A stretch of DNA of 15,653 nucleotides from Leptolyngbyaceae cyanobacterium M65_K2018_010 (GCA_015295885.1 DVEE01000539.1:1-15653), one strand, 5' to 3'. Shown: positions 1 to 7,971, counted from the stretch's first letter. A program made the numbers and translations. Notes: generated by a model not told the origin, from the sequence alone.

Positions 1-318
1 GGTGGCCGGGGCGGAGGGAGCGTGGGGGCTACTCTGGGCTGGGTCCAGCGGTTGGGGGCGAATCCGACGAATGGGCAGGTTCGCAATCAGGGCGGTCACC
101 CGCTGGTCACTTTCCAGGGAAAATTCCAGGTGGTCCTGGTCGAGTTCGACATAGCGGGAGACCACTTCCAGGATTTCCTGGCGCATTTTTTCCACCAGGT
201 CAGGGGTGAGATCGGTGCGATCGTGGGCCAGAACAAACTGTAGCCGTTGCTTGACGGTTTCCCGACTGGTGGGGGTCCGGTGGCGGTTAAACAGTTTATC
301 GAGAAGTTCGCTGAGCAT
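1..318 (-). CDS. minE: Cell division topological specificity factor MinE (C-terminus beyond window)
   Basis: MinE forms a ring that stimulates the MinD ATPase and drives MinCD off the membrane, so that division occurs at midcell. Reading the minus strand from an ATG at 318 gives 106 residues with no stop before the window edge, so the 3' end is missing. It starts MLSELLDKLF, the N-terminal amphipathic membrane-targeting helix. The anti-MinCD segment follows (AKxRLxxVLxHDR-like, seen here as KQRLQFVLAHDRTDL, about residues 23-37). The dimerisation core then contains VEKMRQEILEVVSRYVELD, LEFSLESDQ and ALIANLPIRR, all typical of cyanobacterial MinE. The Pro/Ala/Ser-rich tail after about residue 92 is a usual variable end. 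It is the last gene of a minC-minD-minE set, 62 bp after minD. Confidence 0.95.
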   Translation of the reverse strand, partial: MLSELLDKLFNRHRTPTSRETVKQRLQFVLAHDRTDLTPDLVEKMRQEILEVVSRYVELDQDHLEFSLESDQRVTALIANLPIRRIRPQPLDPAQSSPHAPSAPAT

Positions 319-380
319 GGCTAGGGGTTAAGGACGATAGCGGGGGACTGCCCCGGTGAGCAGAACGGGTGCGAGGGCAA

Positions 381-1178
381 TTAACCCCGCAAAAATCGGC
401 GAATCCGGCTGAACAGATTGTCGTGGCTGGCGGTCAGGTCGAGTAACGGCACTTCTTCCCCCAGTAACCGCCGGGCCACGTTATTAAAGGCCACCCCCGC
501 CATGGATAGGGTGGTTTCCAGAACCAGCGGTTCACCACGGTTGGAGGATACAATCACGCGCTCGTCGTCAGGGATAACCCCTAATAGGGGCACCGCCAGA
601 ATATCCAGCACATCCCGCACCGACATCATTTGTTCTTCTTGCACCATGGCGGGCTTGAGGCGGTTGACCAACAGCTTGGTATGTTTAACCTCGCTAGCTT
701 CGAGTAGCCCAACGACGCGATCGGCATCTCGCACGGAGGAAATTTCCGGGGTGGTGACCACGATCGCCTCGTTGGCCGGAGCAATGGCATTTTGGAAGCC
801 CAGCTCAATGCCCGCCGGGCAGTCGATTAAGACGAAGTCGTAGAACCCCCTCAGCCCGGCCACCAGATCCTTCATCTGATCGGGGGTGATGGCCTCTTTA
901 TTGCGATTCTGGGCCGCCGCCAGCAGGGCTAGGTTGGGTTGTCGTTTGTCCTTGACTAGGGCCTTTTCCACCGAACAATCCCCCGCTAACACATCCAGGG
1001 CGGTGTAAACGATGCGGTTCTCCAAGCCCAGCAGCAAATCCAGGTTACGGAGGCCAAAATCGGCATCAACGACCACGACTTTTTGATTCCGTTGAGCCAG
1101 GGCCATGCCCAGGTTAGCCGTGCAGGTGGTTTTTCCCACCCCACCTTTACCGGAGGTCATTACAATGATGCGCGTCAT
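381..1178 (-). CDS. minD: Septum site-determining ATPase MinD
   Basis: MinD is a membrane-cycling ParA/MinD-class ATPase that recruits MinC to the membrane and is released by MinE. Counting from the ATG at 1178, the deviant Walker A motif SGKGGVGKTT covers residues 9-18. It is followed by VVVVDADFGLRNLD and the switch region DCPAGIELGF. The C-terminus NLFSRIRRFLRG is a basic amphipathic helix that matches the MinD membrane-targeting sequence. The frame is open two codons further, to a TTG at 1184. I prefer the ATG at 1178 because an AGG lies 7 nt upstream and family members begin M(T/S)R(I/V)IV. At 265 residues it has the normal family length. It sits between minC (87 bp upstream) and minE (62 bp downstream), so the three are probably one transcript. 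Confidence 0.97.
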   Translation of the reverse strand: MTRIIVMTSGKGGVGKTTCTANLGMALAQRNQKVVVVDADFGLRNLDLLLGLENRIVYTALDVLAGDCSVEKALVKDKRQPNLALLAAAQNRNKEAITPDQMKDLVAGLRGFYDFVLIDCPAGIELGFQNAIAPANEAIVVTTPEISSVRDADRVVGLLEASEVKHTKLLVNRLKPAMVQEEQMMSVRDVLDILAVPLLGVIPDDERVIVSSNRGEPLVLETTLSMAGVAFNNVARRLLGEEVPLLDLTASHDNLFSRIRRFLRG

Positions 1179-1265
1179 GGGCAAACCTAACGTTCCTACG
1201 TCTAAAGCAACAACTCACCGAAATTTTACGAGCAATTGGTCGATTCGATGCATTGGGTCTGAGGG

Positions 1266-2093
1266 CTAAAGCTCAAACCCAAGGCCGCCGGGGCTCAGTT
1301 GGTGGCGGGCAAAGTCCTGGGCCCGAGCAATGCGAATGGCATCGGTGGCCACGTAGGCGACTTCGGGCCAGTACTCGACCGGCGGGGCGTCGGGCGGTCG
1401 AGCCACCAGATCGGCAATGCGTAGCTGGGTCGGCTGCATATACAGGGCCATGATGCGGCAGTTACGATTGCCGCTAGCCCCAGCGTGGGCCATGCCTCGC
1501 AACCGCCCCCAAACCAGAATGTCGCCCTCTGCGATCAAGGAACTGCCGGGGTTGGTGTCGCCCAGGATGATAATGGTGCCGGGGTGGCGAATATCCACGC
1601 CGGATCGCACGGTACTTTGCAAGTACAGCGGTTCGGCCAGGGGATGGCCGGGGGGCGGCGGAGTTTGCACCAGATGGCCCACCGCCCCTTGTTGATCGAC
1701 GGAATAGCCTGCCATTACCGCGGCCAGGGCAGTTTGGCGGCGGCTAGTGAACACTCGCTTGAGCACTAACTGGGCTTCGGCCAGGGACTCGGCCAGGGAC
1801 TGGAGTTGGCGCACATCCAACAGGCGATCGCCGGCCTCTAGATGGACCTCGGTTTGGGGCTGCCAAAAGCGTTCGCCGCCATCTAGCCGCTGGCGCAGTT
1901 GTTGCAGTAATTCGCCCCAGGAGGGCCCGCTGACCTCGGCCTCAAGTTCTGGGGGCAGGGTTAACCGCAGCCGCCCCTCTAAACTCTGGAGGCGCACCTG
2001 ACTGGCTAACAGGGTTGCCGGGGTCTCTGGTGGATGGTCGGTGGGTTGGGGCGGATCAGCGGCTGGAGCGGGGGTAGAAAAGTCAGAAACCAT
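1266..2093 (-). CDS. minC: Septum site-determining protein MinC
   Basis: MinC is the inhibitor of FtsZ polymerisation that MinD carries to the membrane. The product has 275 residues: a Pro/Ala-rich leader (residues 1-25), an N-terminal FtsZ-interacting domain, a linker, and a C-terminal beta-helix domain from about residue 160. The C-terminal domain has the diagnostic run RSGVDIRHPGTIIILGDTNPG, then EGDILVWGRLRGMAHAG and MALYMQPTQLRIAD. Its C-domain glycines (GDTNPGS, VWGRLRG) are intact. The linker carries a perfect 12-bp tandem duplication at 1777-1800 that encodes SLAE twice. No convincing Shine-Dalgarno sequence precedes the ATG at 2093. It is the first gene of the min set, and its upstream region is shared with a divergent RNA gene. 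Confidence 0.95.
   Translation of the reverse strand: MVSDFSTPAPAADPPQPTDHPPETPATLLASQVRLQSLEGRLRLTLPPELEAEVSGPSWGELLQQLRQRLDGGERFWQPQTEVHLEAGDRLLDVRQLQSLAESLAEAQLVLKRVFTSRRQTALAAVMAGYSVDQQGAVGHLVQTPPPPGHPLAEPLYLQSTVRSGVDIRHPGTIIILGDTNPGSSLIAEGDILVWGRLRGMAHAGASGNRNCRIMALYMQPTQLRIADLVARPPDAPPVEYWPEVAYVATDAIRIARAQDFARHQLSPGGLGFEL
1777..1800. repeat. 12-bp perfect tandem duplication inside minC
   Basis: TCGGCCAGGGAC occurs twice back to back. On the coding (minus) strand this is an in-frame duplication of SLAE in the linker region of MinC, so it leaves the reading frame intact. Confidence 0.9.
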
Positions 2094-2174
2094 AGTCTTG
2101 GGGGGCTATTGGACGCTTAACCATGCCCTATTAGACCACAGACTCAAAATTTGCTGGCATGCCCCTAACCCCCC

Positions 2175-2205
2175 TTGCCTGGAGTTGGGTTTCGTTGGGT
2201 ATGAT
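2175..2205 (+). promoter_or_regulatory. Probable sigma-70-type promoter of the 6S-like RNA
   Basis: TTGCCT (2175-2180) and TATGAT (2200-2205) resemble -35 and -10 boxes with a slightly long 19-nt spacer. Transcription from about 2209-2212 would start just at the 5' arm of the closing stem of the downstream RNA. That independent agreement is the main support. Confidence 0.5.
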
Positions 2206-2208
2206 GGA

Positions 2209-2398
2209 AGAGGTTCTACTACGGCGTTGGTGACTGCCAACAATGTTTTACGATCTATGTTTCTTCTGAACGGGAACCCAGTTGCGCTGGCGGCAGTAGA
2301 CCAGGCTCAGACCTGGAAACTTTATGTCAGGCGCCAAGGTGCCCACCTGGTTAATCCAGGTCGAAGACTGAGGTAAGACGGCGCTGCGGTGAACCTTT
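2209..2398 (+). ncRNA. ssrS: Probable 6S RNA
   Basis: 6S RNA (called ssaA in some cyanobacteria) mimics an open promoter and sequesters RNA polymerase holoenzyme. No protein gene fits this stretch. It has a promoter-like element upstream and a strong intrinsic terminator just downstream. The 5' end AGAGGTTC (2209-2216) pairs with GAACCTTT (2391-2398), giving a transcript of about 190 nt, the usual 6S size. The fold matches the 6S plan: a closing stem, a large A/U-rich asymmetric bubble on the 5' side (about 2238-2280), and an irregular apical stem in the middle (CCAG/CTGG pairs around 2284-2324). A local hairpin ACCTGG-TTAAT-CCAGGT lies on the 3' side of the bubble, as in many 6S RNAs. I identified it by structure and partial recall of the family, not by a covariance search. 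It could be another stable small RNA. Confidence 0.68.
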
Positions 2399-2402
2399 GA
2401 GC

Positions 2403-2440
2403 ATTTCCCCTGTCGGCGGCGACGGGGGAAATTTGTTTTT
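2403..2440 (+). terminator. Strong intrinsic terminator after the 6S-like RNA
   Basis: ATTTCCCCTGTCG (2403-2415) pairs with CGACGGGGGAAAT (2420-2432) over 13 bp with one G-U, closed by the tetraloop GCGG. It is followed by the T-rich tract TTGTTTTT (2433-2440). This is the best rho-independent terminator in the window. It lies on the plus strand, so it serves neither minC nor pyrB, which are both on the minus strand. Confidence 0.9.
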
Positions 2441-2525
2441 GGGGAACCCGTCGCCGGCCTGGGGTGGAAGCCGCCTTACCCAGCGCCCCGCCTCCACCGC
2501 TGAAGGCTACCCACCTGGGTTTAGC

Positions 2526-3533
2526 CTATTCCCCTTTGCCCACCCCCAGCAAATACAACAATGCCATCCGCACCGCGACGCCGTTGGTCACCTGTTCACT
2601 AATCAGGCTGAGGACGGGGTCATCCATCAGGTCTGAGCTAATTTCTACGCCGCGATTCACCGGCCCGGGGTGCAGCACTTTGACCGTGGGCTGGCAGATT
2701 TCCAAGCGATCGCGGGTCAGGCCGAAGTGCTGGTGGTATTCGCGCAGGCTGGGTAGCCGGTGCTGGGTCATGCGTTCTTTCTGCAAACGCAGGGTCATAA
2801 CAAAGTCAGCCCCGGCCAGGGCGGGGGTGAGGGTACTGTGCTGGTAGATAGGGCGGGGAATGGCCAGGGGTGATTGGGTGATGAAGGCTTCAGCCAAGCC
2901 AGGGGGCAACAGGGTGGGCGGGGCGGCCAGGTGCACCTCGGCCCCGCAGGCGGTTAAACACCAGAGGTTAGAGCGGGCCACCCGGGAGTGGAGAATATCC
3001 CCCACAATGGCGATTTTTTTGCCCTTCAACAGGGTGCTGCTGGGGTTATCGGGGTCGAGGGTGAGGGTGAGGGTGAACAGATCGAGCAGGGCCTGGGAGG
3101 GATGGGAATGGAGCCCATCGCCGCCATTGAGCACCCCTACGCCACTGCCGAGCCGGTCCATCTCCTGGGCGATTGCCTGGGGTACCCCCGACTCCTGGTG
3201 GCGGATCACCATTAGGTTGGTGCCCATGGCCAGGTAGGTTTTGGCCGTATCCAGAATGGTTTCTCCCTTGGTTAGGGAGGAGGTGCCCGGCGCAAAGTTG
3301 AGCACCTCCGCCGAGAGCCGCTTAGCGGCCAACTCAAAACTACTGCGGGTGCGGGTGGAGGGCTCAAAGAACAGATTGGTTACCACCACCCCTTGCAGGG
3401 CGGGCACCTTGCGAGTGCGCCGCGATAGCACCTCGCGAAAGCTCACCGCCGTCTGCACCACGGTTTCCAGTTCCGCTGCCGTAAAATCCGCCAGAGACAG
3501 GACGTGTCGTCGTTCCCAGGATGCCTCGGTCAT
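2526..3533 (-). CDS. pyrB: Aspartate carbamoyltransferase catalytic subunit
   Basis: PyrB joins carbamoyl phosphate to L-aspartate to make N-carbamoyl-aspartate, the committed step of pyrimidine synthesis in the cytoplasm. The 335-residue product carries the carbamoyl-phosphate site FFEPSTRTRSSFE (STRTR at residues 59-63). It also has the mobile-loop Ser/Lys region SSLTKGET (Lys about 89), HPSQALLD (144-151) and the aspartate-site motif HPGPVNRG (288-295). Length and motif order are those of a full catalytic chain. No regulatory pyrI or other pyr gene is adjacent. A GAGGGT hexamer repeated three times (3057-3074) encodes an alternating LTLTLT stretch just after the HPSQ motif. On the minus strand a bulged hairpin at 2505-2526 overlaps the stop codon but lacks a T tract, so it is only a weak terminator candidate. 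Confidence 0.97.
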   Translation of the reverse strand: MTEASWERRHVLSLADFTAAELETVVQTAVSFREVLSRRTRKVPALQGVVVTNLFFEPSTRTRSSFELAAKRLSAEVLNFAPGTSSLTKGETILDTAKTYLAMGTNLMVIRHQESGVPQAIAQEMDRLGSGVGVLNGGDGLHSHPSQALLDLFTLTLTLDPDNPSSTLLKGKKIAIVGDILHSRVARSNLWCLTACGAEVHLAAPPTLLPPGLAEAFITQSPLAIPRPIYQHSTLTPALAGADFVMTLRLQKERMTQHRLPSLREYHQHFGLTRDRLEICQPTVKVLHPGPVNRGVEISSDLMDDPVLSLISEQVTNGVAVRMALLYLLGVGKGE

Positions 3534-3612
3534 GGCTCAATGCCTCAACTCCAACCCAATCCCTACCGTCACCACCAGATCCACCCCCGCCACCGCCTCC
3601 CGCATCTTCTAT

Positions 3613-3640
3613 TTAATCGCACCCACTTAATCGCACCCAC
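3613..3640. repeat. 14-bp perfect tandem repeat upstream of pyrB
   Basis: TTAATCGCACCCAC is present twice without a gap, 80-107 bp upstream of the pyrB start. It lies in the 281-bp spacer between the divergent pyrB and the peptidoglycan-binding gene. It could be a replication-slippage duplication or a repeated regulator site. Nothing else in that spacer was recognisable apart from the ribosome binding site of the next gene. Confidence 0.85.
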
Positions 3641-3814
3641 CGACTGAGTGCTTGAAGCTTAACCCGCTGAGGGCTTATGCTACCGTTTTCACAGTGCCTA
3701 TGGCCAGGCTGGGCATGCCGTTGCTTGCGGTTGGGGGAGTGGGGTCCGCTTGGTGAACCTTCTCTACCTCAGTCCCCTGTGCCCGGGTAAAGTTCAAGAC
3801 CCTAGGGGGGAGTT

Positions 3815-4024
3815 ATGGCAACGCTGAAGAAAGGTGACTCTGGCGAATCGGTGCGCAGCCTGCAAAATCACCTGATCGCCTTTGGGTTTCTGCGTGGCGA
3901 GGCGGACGGGGTTTTTGGCGACCAGACCGAAGCCGCCGTCATGGAACTCCAGAAAGCCAGTGGCCTAGTGGCCGATGGCATAGTCGGTCCCCAGACCTGG
4001 GATGCCATGGGACAGGGGTTTTAG
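3815..4024 (+). CDS. Small single-domain peptidoglycan-binding protein (PG_binding_1 fold)
   Basis: The 69-residue product is one PG_binding_1 repeat and almost nothing else. It has LKKGDSGESVRSLQNHL (residues 4-20), then FLRGEADGVFGDQTEAAV, then LQKASGLVADGIVGPQTW, the classic three-helix pattern with the DGxFGxxT and DGxVGxxTW signatures. In this family the fold usually binds peptidoglycan and is attached to hydrolases. Here there is no catalytic domain and no signal peptide, so how it would reach the wall is unclear. The start is well supported: GGGGGGAG lies 3-5 nt upstream of the ATG. It is divergent from pyrB and convergent with ppk1, 40 bp apart, so it is probably its own transcription unit. 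Confidence 0.88.
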   Translation: MATLKKGDSGESVRSLQNHLIAFGFLRGEADGVFGDQTEAAVMELQKASGLVADGIVGPQTWDAMGQGF

Positions 4025-4067
4025 CCCCAACGCCCGGTTTGGCCCTAGTCTAAAACCCCTTGGGCTA
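4022..4067. terminator. Possible shared hairpin between convergent genes
   Basis: TAGCCCCAA (4022-4030) can pair with TTGGGCTA (4060-4067) with one bulged C. The two arms contain the stop codons of the peptidoglycan-binding gene and of ppk1. The loop is long and the T tract on the plus side (CCTTTT, about 4073-4078) is short and set back, so termination here is only a possibility. Confidence 0.3.
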
Positions 4068-6218
4068 GAGGTCCTTTTCCCGCTTTAACCGATCGGCCAT
4101 CAGGGTGGCCTGGGTGCCCCGCTCTTCCTCGCCTTCGGCGGGGCGGCGCTGGGTGAAGGTGCCATCGGCGGCCATATCCCAGGCCTGGCGATTGTCCGCC
4201 AGCATGGTGTCTAAAATGTGCTGTAGTTCTGCGGTGAGTAGGGGGTCTTCCACCGGGGTAATGGCCTCAACCCGGCGGTCTAGGTTGCGGGTCATCCAGT
4301 CGGCACTGCCGATGTAGTACTCGGGTTGGCCATCGTTATGGAAGCAGAAAATGCGCGAGTGTTCCAAAAAGCGGCCAATCACGCTGATCACCCGAATGTT
4401 GTCGCTAATTCCCTCTAGGCCGGGGCGCAGACAGCAGATGCCGCGAATAATTAGGTCAATCTCGACCCCGGCCTGGGAGGCTTCGTAGAGCAGTTTAATC
4501 ATCGGGGCATCCACCAGGGAGTTCATTTTGGCGACGATTTTGCCCGGCCGGCCCTGGCGGGCGTGATCCATTTCGCGGCGAATGAGGGCTTCCATGCGAT
4601 CGCGCAGGGTCAAGGGGGCTACCAGCAGTTTGCGGTAGGCTTTCTGGCGTGAATAGCCGGTCAAAAAGTTAAACAGGTCGGTCAGGTCGGCCCCCAGTTC
4701 CTCCCGGCAGCTCAGCAGCCCCAGGTCGGTGTACAGGGTTGAGGTTTTGGGGTTGTAGTTGCCGGTGCCGATGTGGACATAGCGGCGGATTTCATGGCCT
4801 TCCTCCCGCACCACCAGGGTAGTTTTGGTGTGGGTCTTAAGGCCGACAATGCCATAAACCACATGCACGCCCGCATCTTCCAATTTTTTCGCCCAGAGGA
4901 TGTTGTTTTCTTCGTCAAAGCGGGCCTTGAGTTCCACCAGAGCAACCACCTGCTTGCGGTTTTCCGCCGCCGTAATCAGGGCTTTGACAATGGGCGAATC
5001 CCCCGAGGTGCGATAGAGGGTCATTTTAATGGCCAGCACCTGGGGGTCGTTAGCGGCCTGGGTAATAAACGCTTGCACCGAGGCGGGAAAGGAATCGTAG
5101 GGGTGGTGGACCAGGATATCCCCCTGGCGAATCGCCCCAAAAATGTCAGGGGCTTGCTCCGCATAGCCGTCTTCATCCACATCAATCACGGGCTTAAACC
5201 GTAGCGGGGTCAGGGGCGTCCAGGGGGTATCCTTGAGCGCTGGCAAGGGCAGGGAAAGAAAATAGAACAAATCCTTCAGGTTTAGCAGGCCATCAATGTC
5301 GTAGACCCGATCTTCACGGATCTGGAGTTCGCGCATCAGGCCCTGTTTGAGGTCAGCGGGCATGGTGCTCTCCACCTCAAGCCGACAGATGAACCCCTCC
5401 AGGCGGCGTTTGCTAATCTCCTGCTCGATGGCGATCAACAGATCGTCGGCTTCATCTTCCAGAACCGGGAAATCGGCATCGCGGGTAATGCGGAAGAGGT
5501 GGTGGCCGGCGATGGTCATGCCCGCGAACAGGTAGTCCAGGTTTTCGGAGATTACCTGCTCTAGGGGTACTCCCACCCATAGGCAGGCTTTGCCCTGAAG
5601 CGTGCACAGGGTCTCGGGCATGGCCACAAACCGGGGCAGGCTGCTGGGCACCTTAACCCGAGCAAATTTTTCGTTGCCGTTTTCAGGATTCACCACCCGC
5701 ACCGCCAGGTTCAGGCTCAGGTTCGACATGCGGGGGAAGGGATGGGAGGGGTCGACGCTCAGGGGCGTCAGCACAGGAAAGATGCGCTTTTCAAAATAGT
5801 CTTTCAGGTAGAACTTTTGCTCCTGGCTGAGGTCGCTGTAATTCAGTAGATGGACCCCGTGGTCGGTCAGGGCCGGGCGCAGTTCCTGCTCAAAGGTCTG
5901 GTGTTGCAGGCGCACTTTTTCCACCAGGTGCGATCGCATCGCCGCCAGTTGCTTCCGCGGCGACAGACCATCGGGGGTAACCGGGTGGATGTTGGCATCC
6001 GCCTGCTCCATCACCCCGGAAATGCGCACCATAAAAAACTCGTCCAGGTTTGAGCTAAAGATGGCCAGAAACTTCAGCCGTTCCAGCAGAGGAGTACGGG
6101 GATCCAGAGCTTCGTGCAGAACCCGATCATTAAAACCCAGCCAGCTTAACTCACGGTTCAGGTAGTACTGAGGATCTTCTAGGTTGATCGTTTGCTCTGC
6201 GACAGTGGCCTTAGTCAT
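4065..6218 (-). CDS. ppk1: Polyphosphate kinase 1
   Basis: PPK1 reversibly moves the terminal phosphate of ATP onto inorganic polyphosphate. The product has 717 residues, close to the family norm, with all four domains in order. The N-terminal domain begins YLNRELSWLGFNDRVL (residues 19-34) and contains SSNLDEFFMVR. The head domain covers roughly residues 130-330, and the two phospholipase-D-like catalytic domains follow. The phospho-accepting histidine lies in KTHTK (His463) and the second catalytic histidine in FLEHSRIF (His620). Their spacing of 157 residues equals that of His435 and His592 in the E. coli enzyme. RRYVHIGTGNYNPKTS and YYIGSADWMTRNLDRRVE are also diagnostic. It is divergent from atpB across a 287-bp spacer. 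No ppx gene is adjacent. Confidence 0.97.
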   Translation of the reverse strand: MTKATVAEQTINLEDPQYYLNRELSWLGFNDRVLHEALDPRTPLLERLKFLAIFSSNLDEFFMVRISGVMEQADANIHPVTPDGLSPRKQLAAMRSHLVEKVRLQHQTFEQELRPALTDHGVHLLNYSDLSQEQKFYLKDYFEKRIFPVLTPLSVDPSHPFPRMSNLSLNLAVRVVNPENGNEKFARVKVPSSLPRFVAMPETLCTLQGKACLWVGVPLEQVISENLDYLFAGMTIAGHHLFRITRDADFPVLEDEADDLLIAIEQEISKRRLEGFICRLEVESTMPADLKQGLMRELQIREDRVYDIDGLLNLKDLFYFLSLPLPALKDTPWTPLTPLRFKPVIDVDEDGYAEQAPDIFGAIRQGDILVHHPYDSFPASVQAFITQAANDPQVLAIKMTLYRTSGDSPIVKALITAAENRKQVVALVELKARFDEENNILWAKKLEDAGVHVVYGIVGLKTHTKTTLVVREEGHEIRRYVHIGTGNYNPKTSTLYTDLGLLSCREELGADLTDLFNFLTGYSRQKAYRKLLVAPLTLRDRMEALIRREMDHARQGRPGKIVAKMNSLVDAPMIKLLYEASQAGVEIDLIIRGICCLRPGLEGISDNIRVISVIGRFLEHSRIFCFHNDGQPEYYIGSADWMTRNLDRRVEAITPVEDPLLTAELQHILDTMLADNRQAWDMAADGTFTQRRPAEGEEERGTQATLMADRLKREKDL

Positions 6219-6505
6219 GCCGGTTTCCCATTCATTTAGCCGCAGAATTATAGCGGTTGAACTTAATCGTTTGGTTAAGAGCAGAGGATAGGTGACTTGG
6301 GAGAGTTAGTAGCAGGGGAGAGTGGCAACTAGGATCGGCCACTAGGAATTGGGGAGGGTACCTGGGCCGGCGTAGGAACTCCATAAAGTCTACCTAATCC
6401 GCGTAGGCCGTTGCACTCTAGTGATAATCTGAATGATGGCGCTTTGGAATGTAACAGTGACATAGAAGTCGCCAAATTAGCTGATCATACGGAATAGGCG
6501 CAAGC
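6219..6505. other. Divergent spacer between ppk1 and atpB
   Basis: This 287-bp stretch must hold the promoters of ppk1 (minus) and of the atpBE unit (plus). No clear consensus promoter stands out. The best atp candidate is the AT-rich run at 6421-6430, which contains GATAAT at 6423-6428 without a matching -35 box at the proper distance. I saw no reading frame and no strong hairpin. Confidence 0.5.
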
Positions 6506-7960
6506 ATGGTCACCACCGCACAGAAAACTAACGTTGGCTACATTACGCAAATTATTGGCCCGGTTGTAGATGTCAAGTTTGCCAGCGGCGAGCTGCCCAA
6601 AATCTACAATGCCCTCAAGATTCAAGGCACCAACCCCGCTGGTTCAGAGGTTTCGGTAACCTGCGAAGTGCAGCAACTCCTAGGCGACTCCCAGGTTCGA
6701 GCCGTTGCCATGAGCTCCACCGACGGTCTGATTCGAGGCATGGAAGTGGTTGATACCGGCTCTCCCATCAGTGTGCCGGTGGGTGCTTCTACCCTGGGGC
6801 GCATTTTTAACGTGTTGGGCGAACCTGTGGATGAAAAAGGGCCCGTGCAGGCCGAAACCACCTCGCCGATTCACCGGGCTGCCCCTAAGCTCACCGAGTT
6901 AGAAACCAAGCCCAAGGTGTTTGAAACCGGGATTAAGGTGATTGACCTGCTGGCTCCCTACCGCCAGGGCGGCAAGGTGGGCCTGTTTGGTGGGGCCGGT
7001 GTGGGCAAAACCGTACTCATTCAAGAATTGATTAACAACATCGCCAAGGAGCACGGTGGCGTGTCCGTGTTTGGCGGGGTGGGCGAACGCACCCGGGAAG
7101 GCAACGACCTCTACAACGAATTTATTGAATCCGGGGTGATCAACGCCGATGACCTGGGCCAGTCTAAGGTGGCCCTGGTGTACGGCCAGATGAACGAACC
7201 CCCCGGTGCCCGGATGCGCGTCGGTCTGTCCGCCTTGACCATGGCCGAGTATTTCCGCGATGTTAACAAGCAGGATGTGCTGCTATTCATTGACAATATC
7301 TTCCGGTTTGTGCAGGCCGGTTCCGAGGTGTCGGCGCTGCTCGGTCGGATGCCCTCGGCGGTGGGGTATCAGCCCACCCTGGGGACCGAAGTGGGCGACC
7401 TGCAGGAGCGGATTACCTCTACCCACGAAGGTTCTATTACTTCCATTCAAGCGGTCTACGTACCCGCCGATGACTTGACCGACCCGGCACCGGCGACGAC
7501 CTTTGCCCACCTGGATGCCACCACGGTACTTTCCCGGGCCCTGGCCTCTAAGGGCATTTATCCGGCGGTGGATCCTTTGGACTCTGCTTCGACCATGCTA
7601 CAACCCAGCGTTGTTGGAGAGGCTCACTACAAGACCGCTCGGGCCGTGCAGTCTACCCTGCAGCGCTATAAGGAACTCCAGGATATTATTGCCATTCTGG
7701 GGCTAGACGAACTCTCTGAGGACGACCGCCTGATTGTGGCGCGGGCCCGTAAGATTGAGCGCTTTCTGTCTCAACCCTTCTTTGTGGCAGAGGTGTTCAC
7801 TGGCATGTCGGGTAAGTACGTCACCCTGGAAGACAGCATCAAGGGCTTTAACATGATCCTCTCTGGGGAGTTGGATAGTGTGCCCGAGCAGTGCTTCTAC
7901 CTCAAGGGCGGCATTGAAGACGTGCTGGCCGCGGCGGAAAAACTGAAAGCCGAAAGCTAA
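6506..7960 (+). CDS. atpB: ATP synthase F1 subunit beta
   Basis: This is the catalytic beta subunit of the thylakoid and plasma-membrane F1Fo ATP synthase. It is named atpB in cyanobacteria and plastids, atpD in E. coli. The 484-residue product carries the Walker A motif GGAGVGKT (162-169), the catalytic glutamate in GERTREGN (Glu194), the Walker B region VLLFIDNIFR (258-267), and RMPSAVGYQPTLGTEVG. Near the C-terminus it has the DELSEDD loop (DELSEED in many homologues) that contacts gamma and epsilon. Length and motifs are complete. The ATG at 6506 follows the purine-rich GGAATAGGCG. Only atpE follows, as expected in cyanobacteria where the other subunits are in a separate cluster. Confidence 0.99.
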   Translation: MVTTAQKTNVGYITQIIGPVVDVKFASGELPKIYNALKIQGTNPAGSEVSVTCEVQQLLGDSQVRAVAMSSTDGLIRGMEVVDTGSPISVPVGASTLGRIFNVLGEPVDEKGPVQAETTSPIHRAAPKLTELETKPKVFETGIKVIDLLAPYRQGGKVGLFGGAGVGKTVLIQELINNIAKEHGGVSVFGGVGERTREGNDLYNEFIESGVINADDLGQSKVALVYGQMNEPPGARMRVGLSALTMAEYFRDVNKQDVLLFIDNIFRFVQAGSEVSALLGRMPSAVGYQPTLGTEVGDLQERITSTHEGSITSIQAVYVPADDLTDPAPATTFAHLDATTVLSRALASKGIYPAVDPLDSASTMLQPSVVGEAHYKTARAVQSTLQRYKELQDIIAILGLDELSEDDRLIVARARKIERFLSQPFFVAEVFTGMSGKYVTLEDSIKGFNMILSGELDSVPEQCFYLKGGIEDVLAAAEKLKAES

Positions 7961-7971
7961 GCCCGAGGTAA

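Noticed and set aside
2041..2376. 111-residue plus-strand frame over the minC start and the RNA gene
   Set aside because: Composition is not protein-like, there is no ribosome binding site, and it runs through the structured RNA.
2209..2398. tmRNA, RNase P RNA or SRP RNA
   Set aside because: There is no tRNA-like CCA end, no RNase P core, and no GGAAG-type SRP loop.
2260..2400. Cobalamin riboswitch in the minC-pyrB spacer
   Set aside because: Some short motifs looked similar, but the B12 box is absent and no plus-strand gene follows; the terminator and closing stem point to a free-standing RNA.
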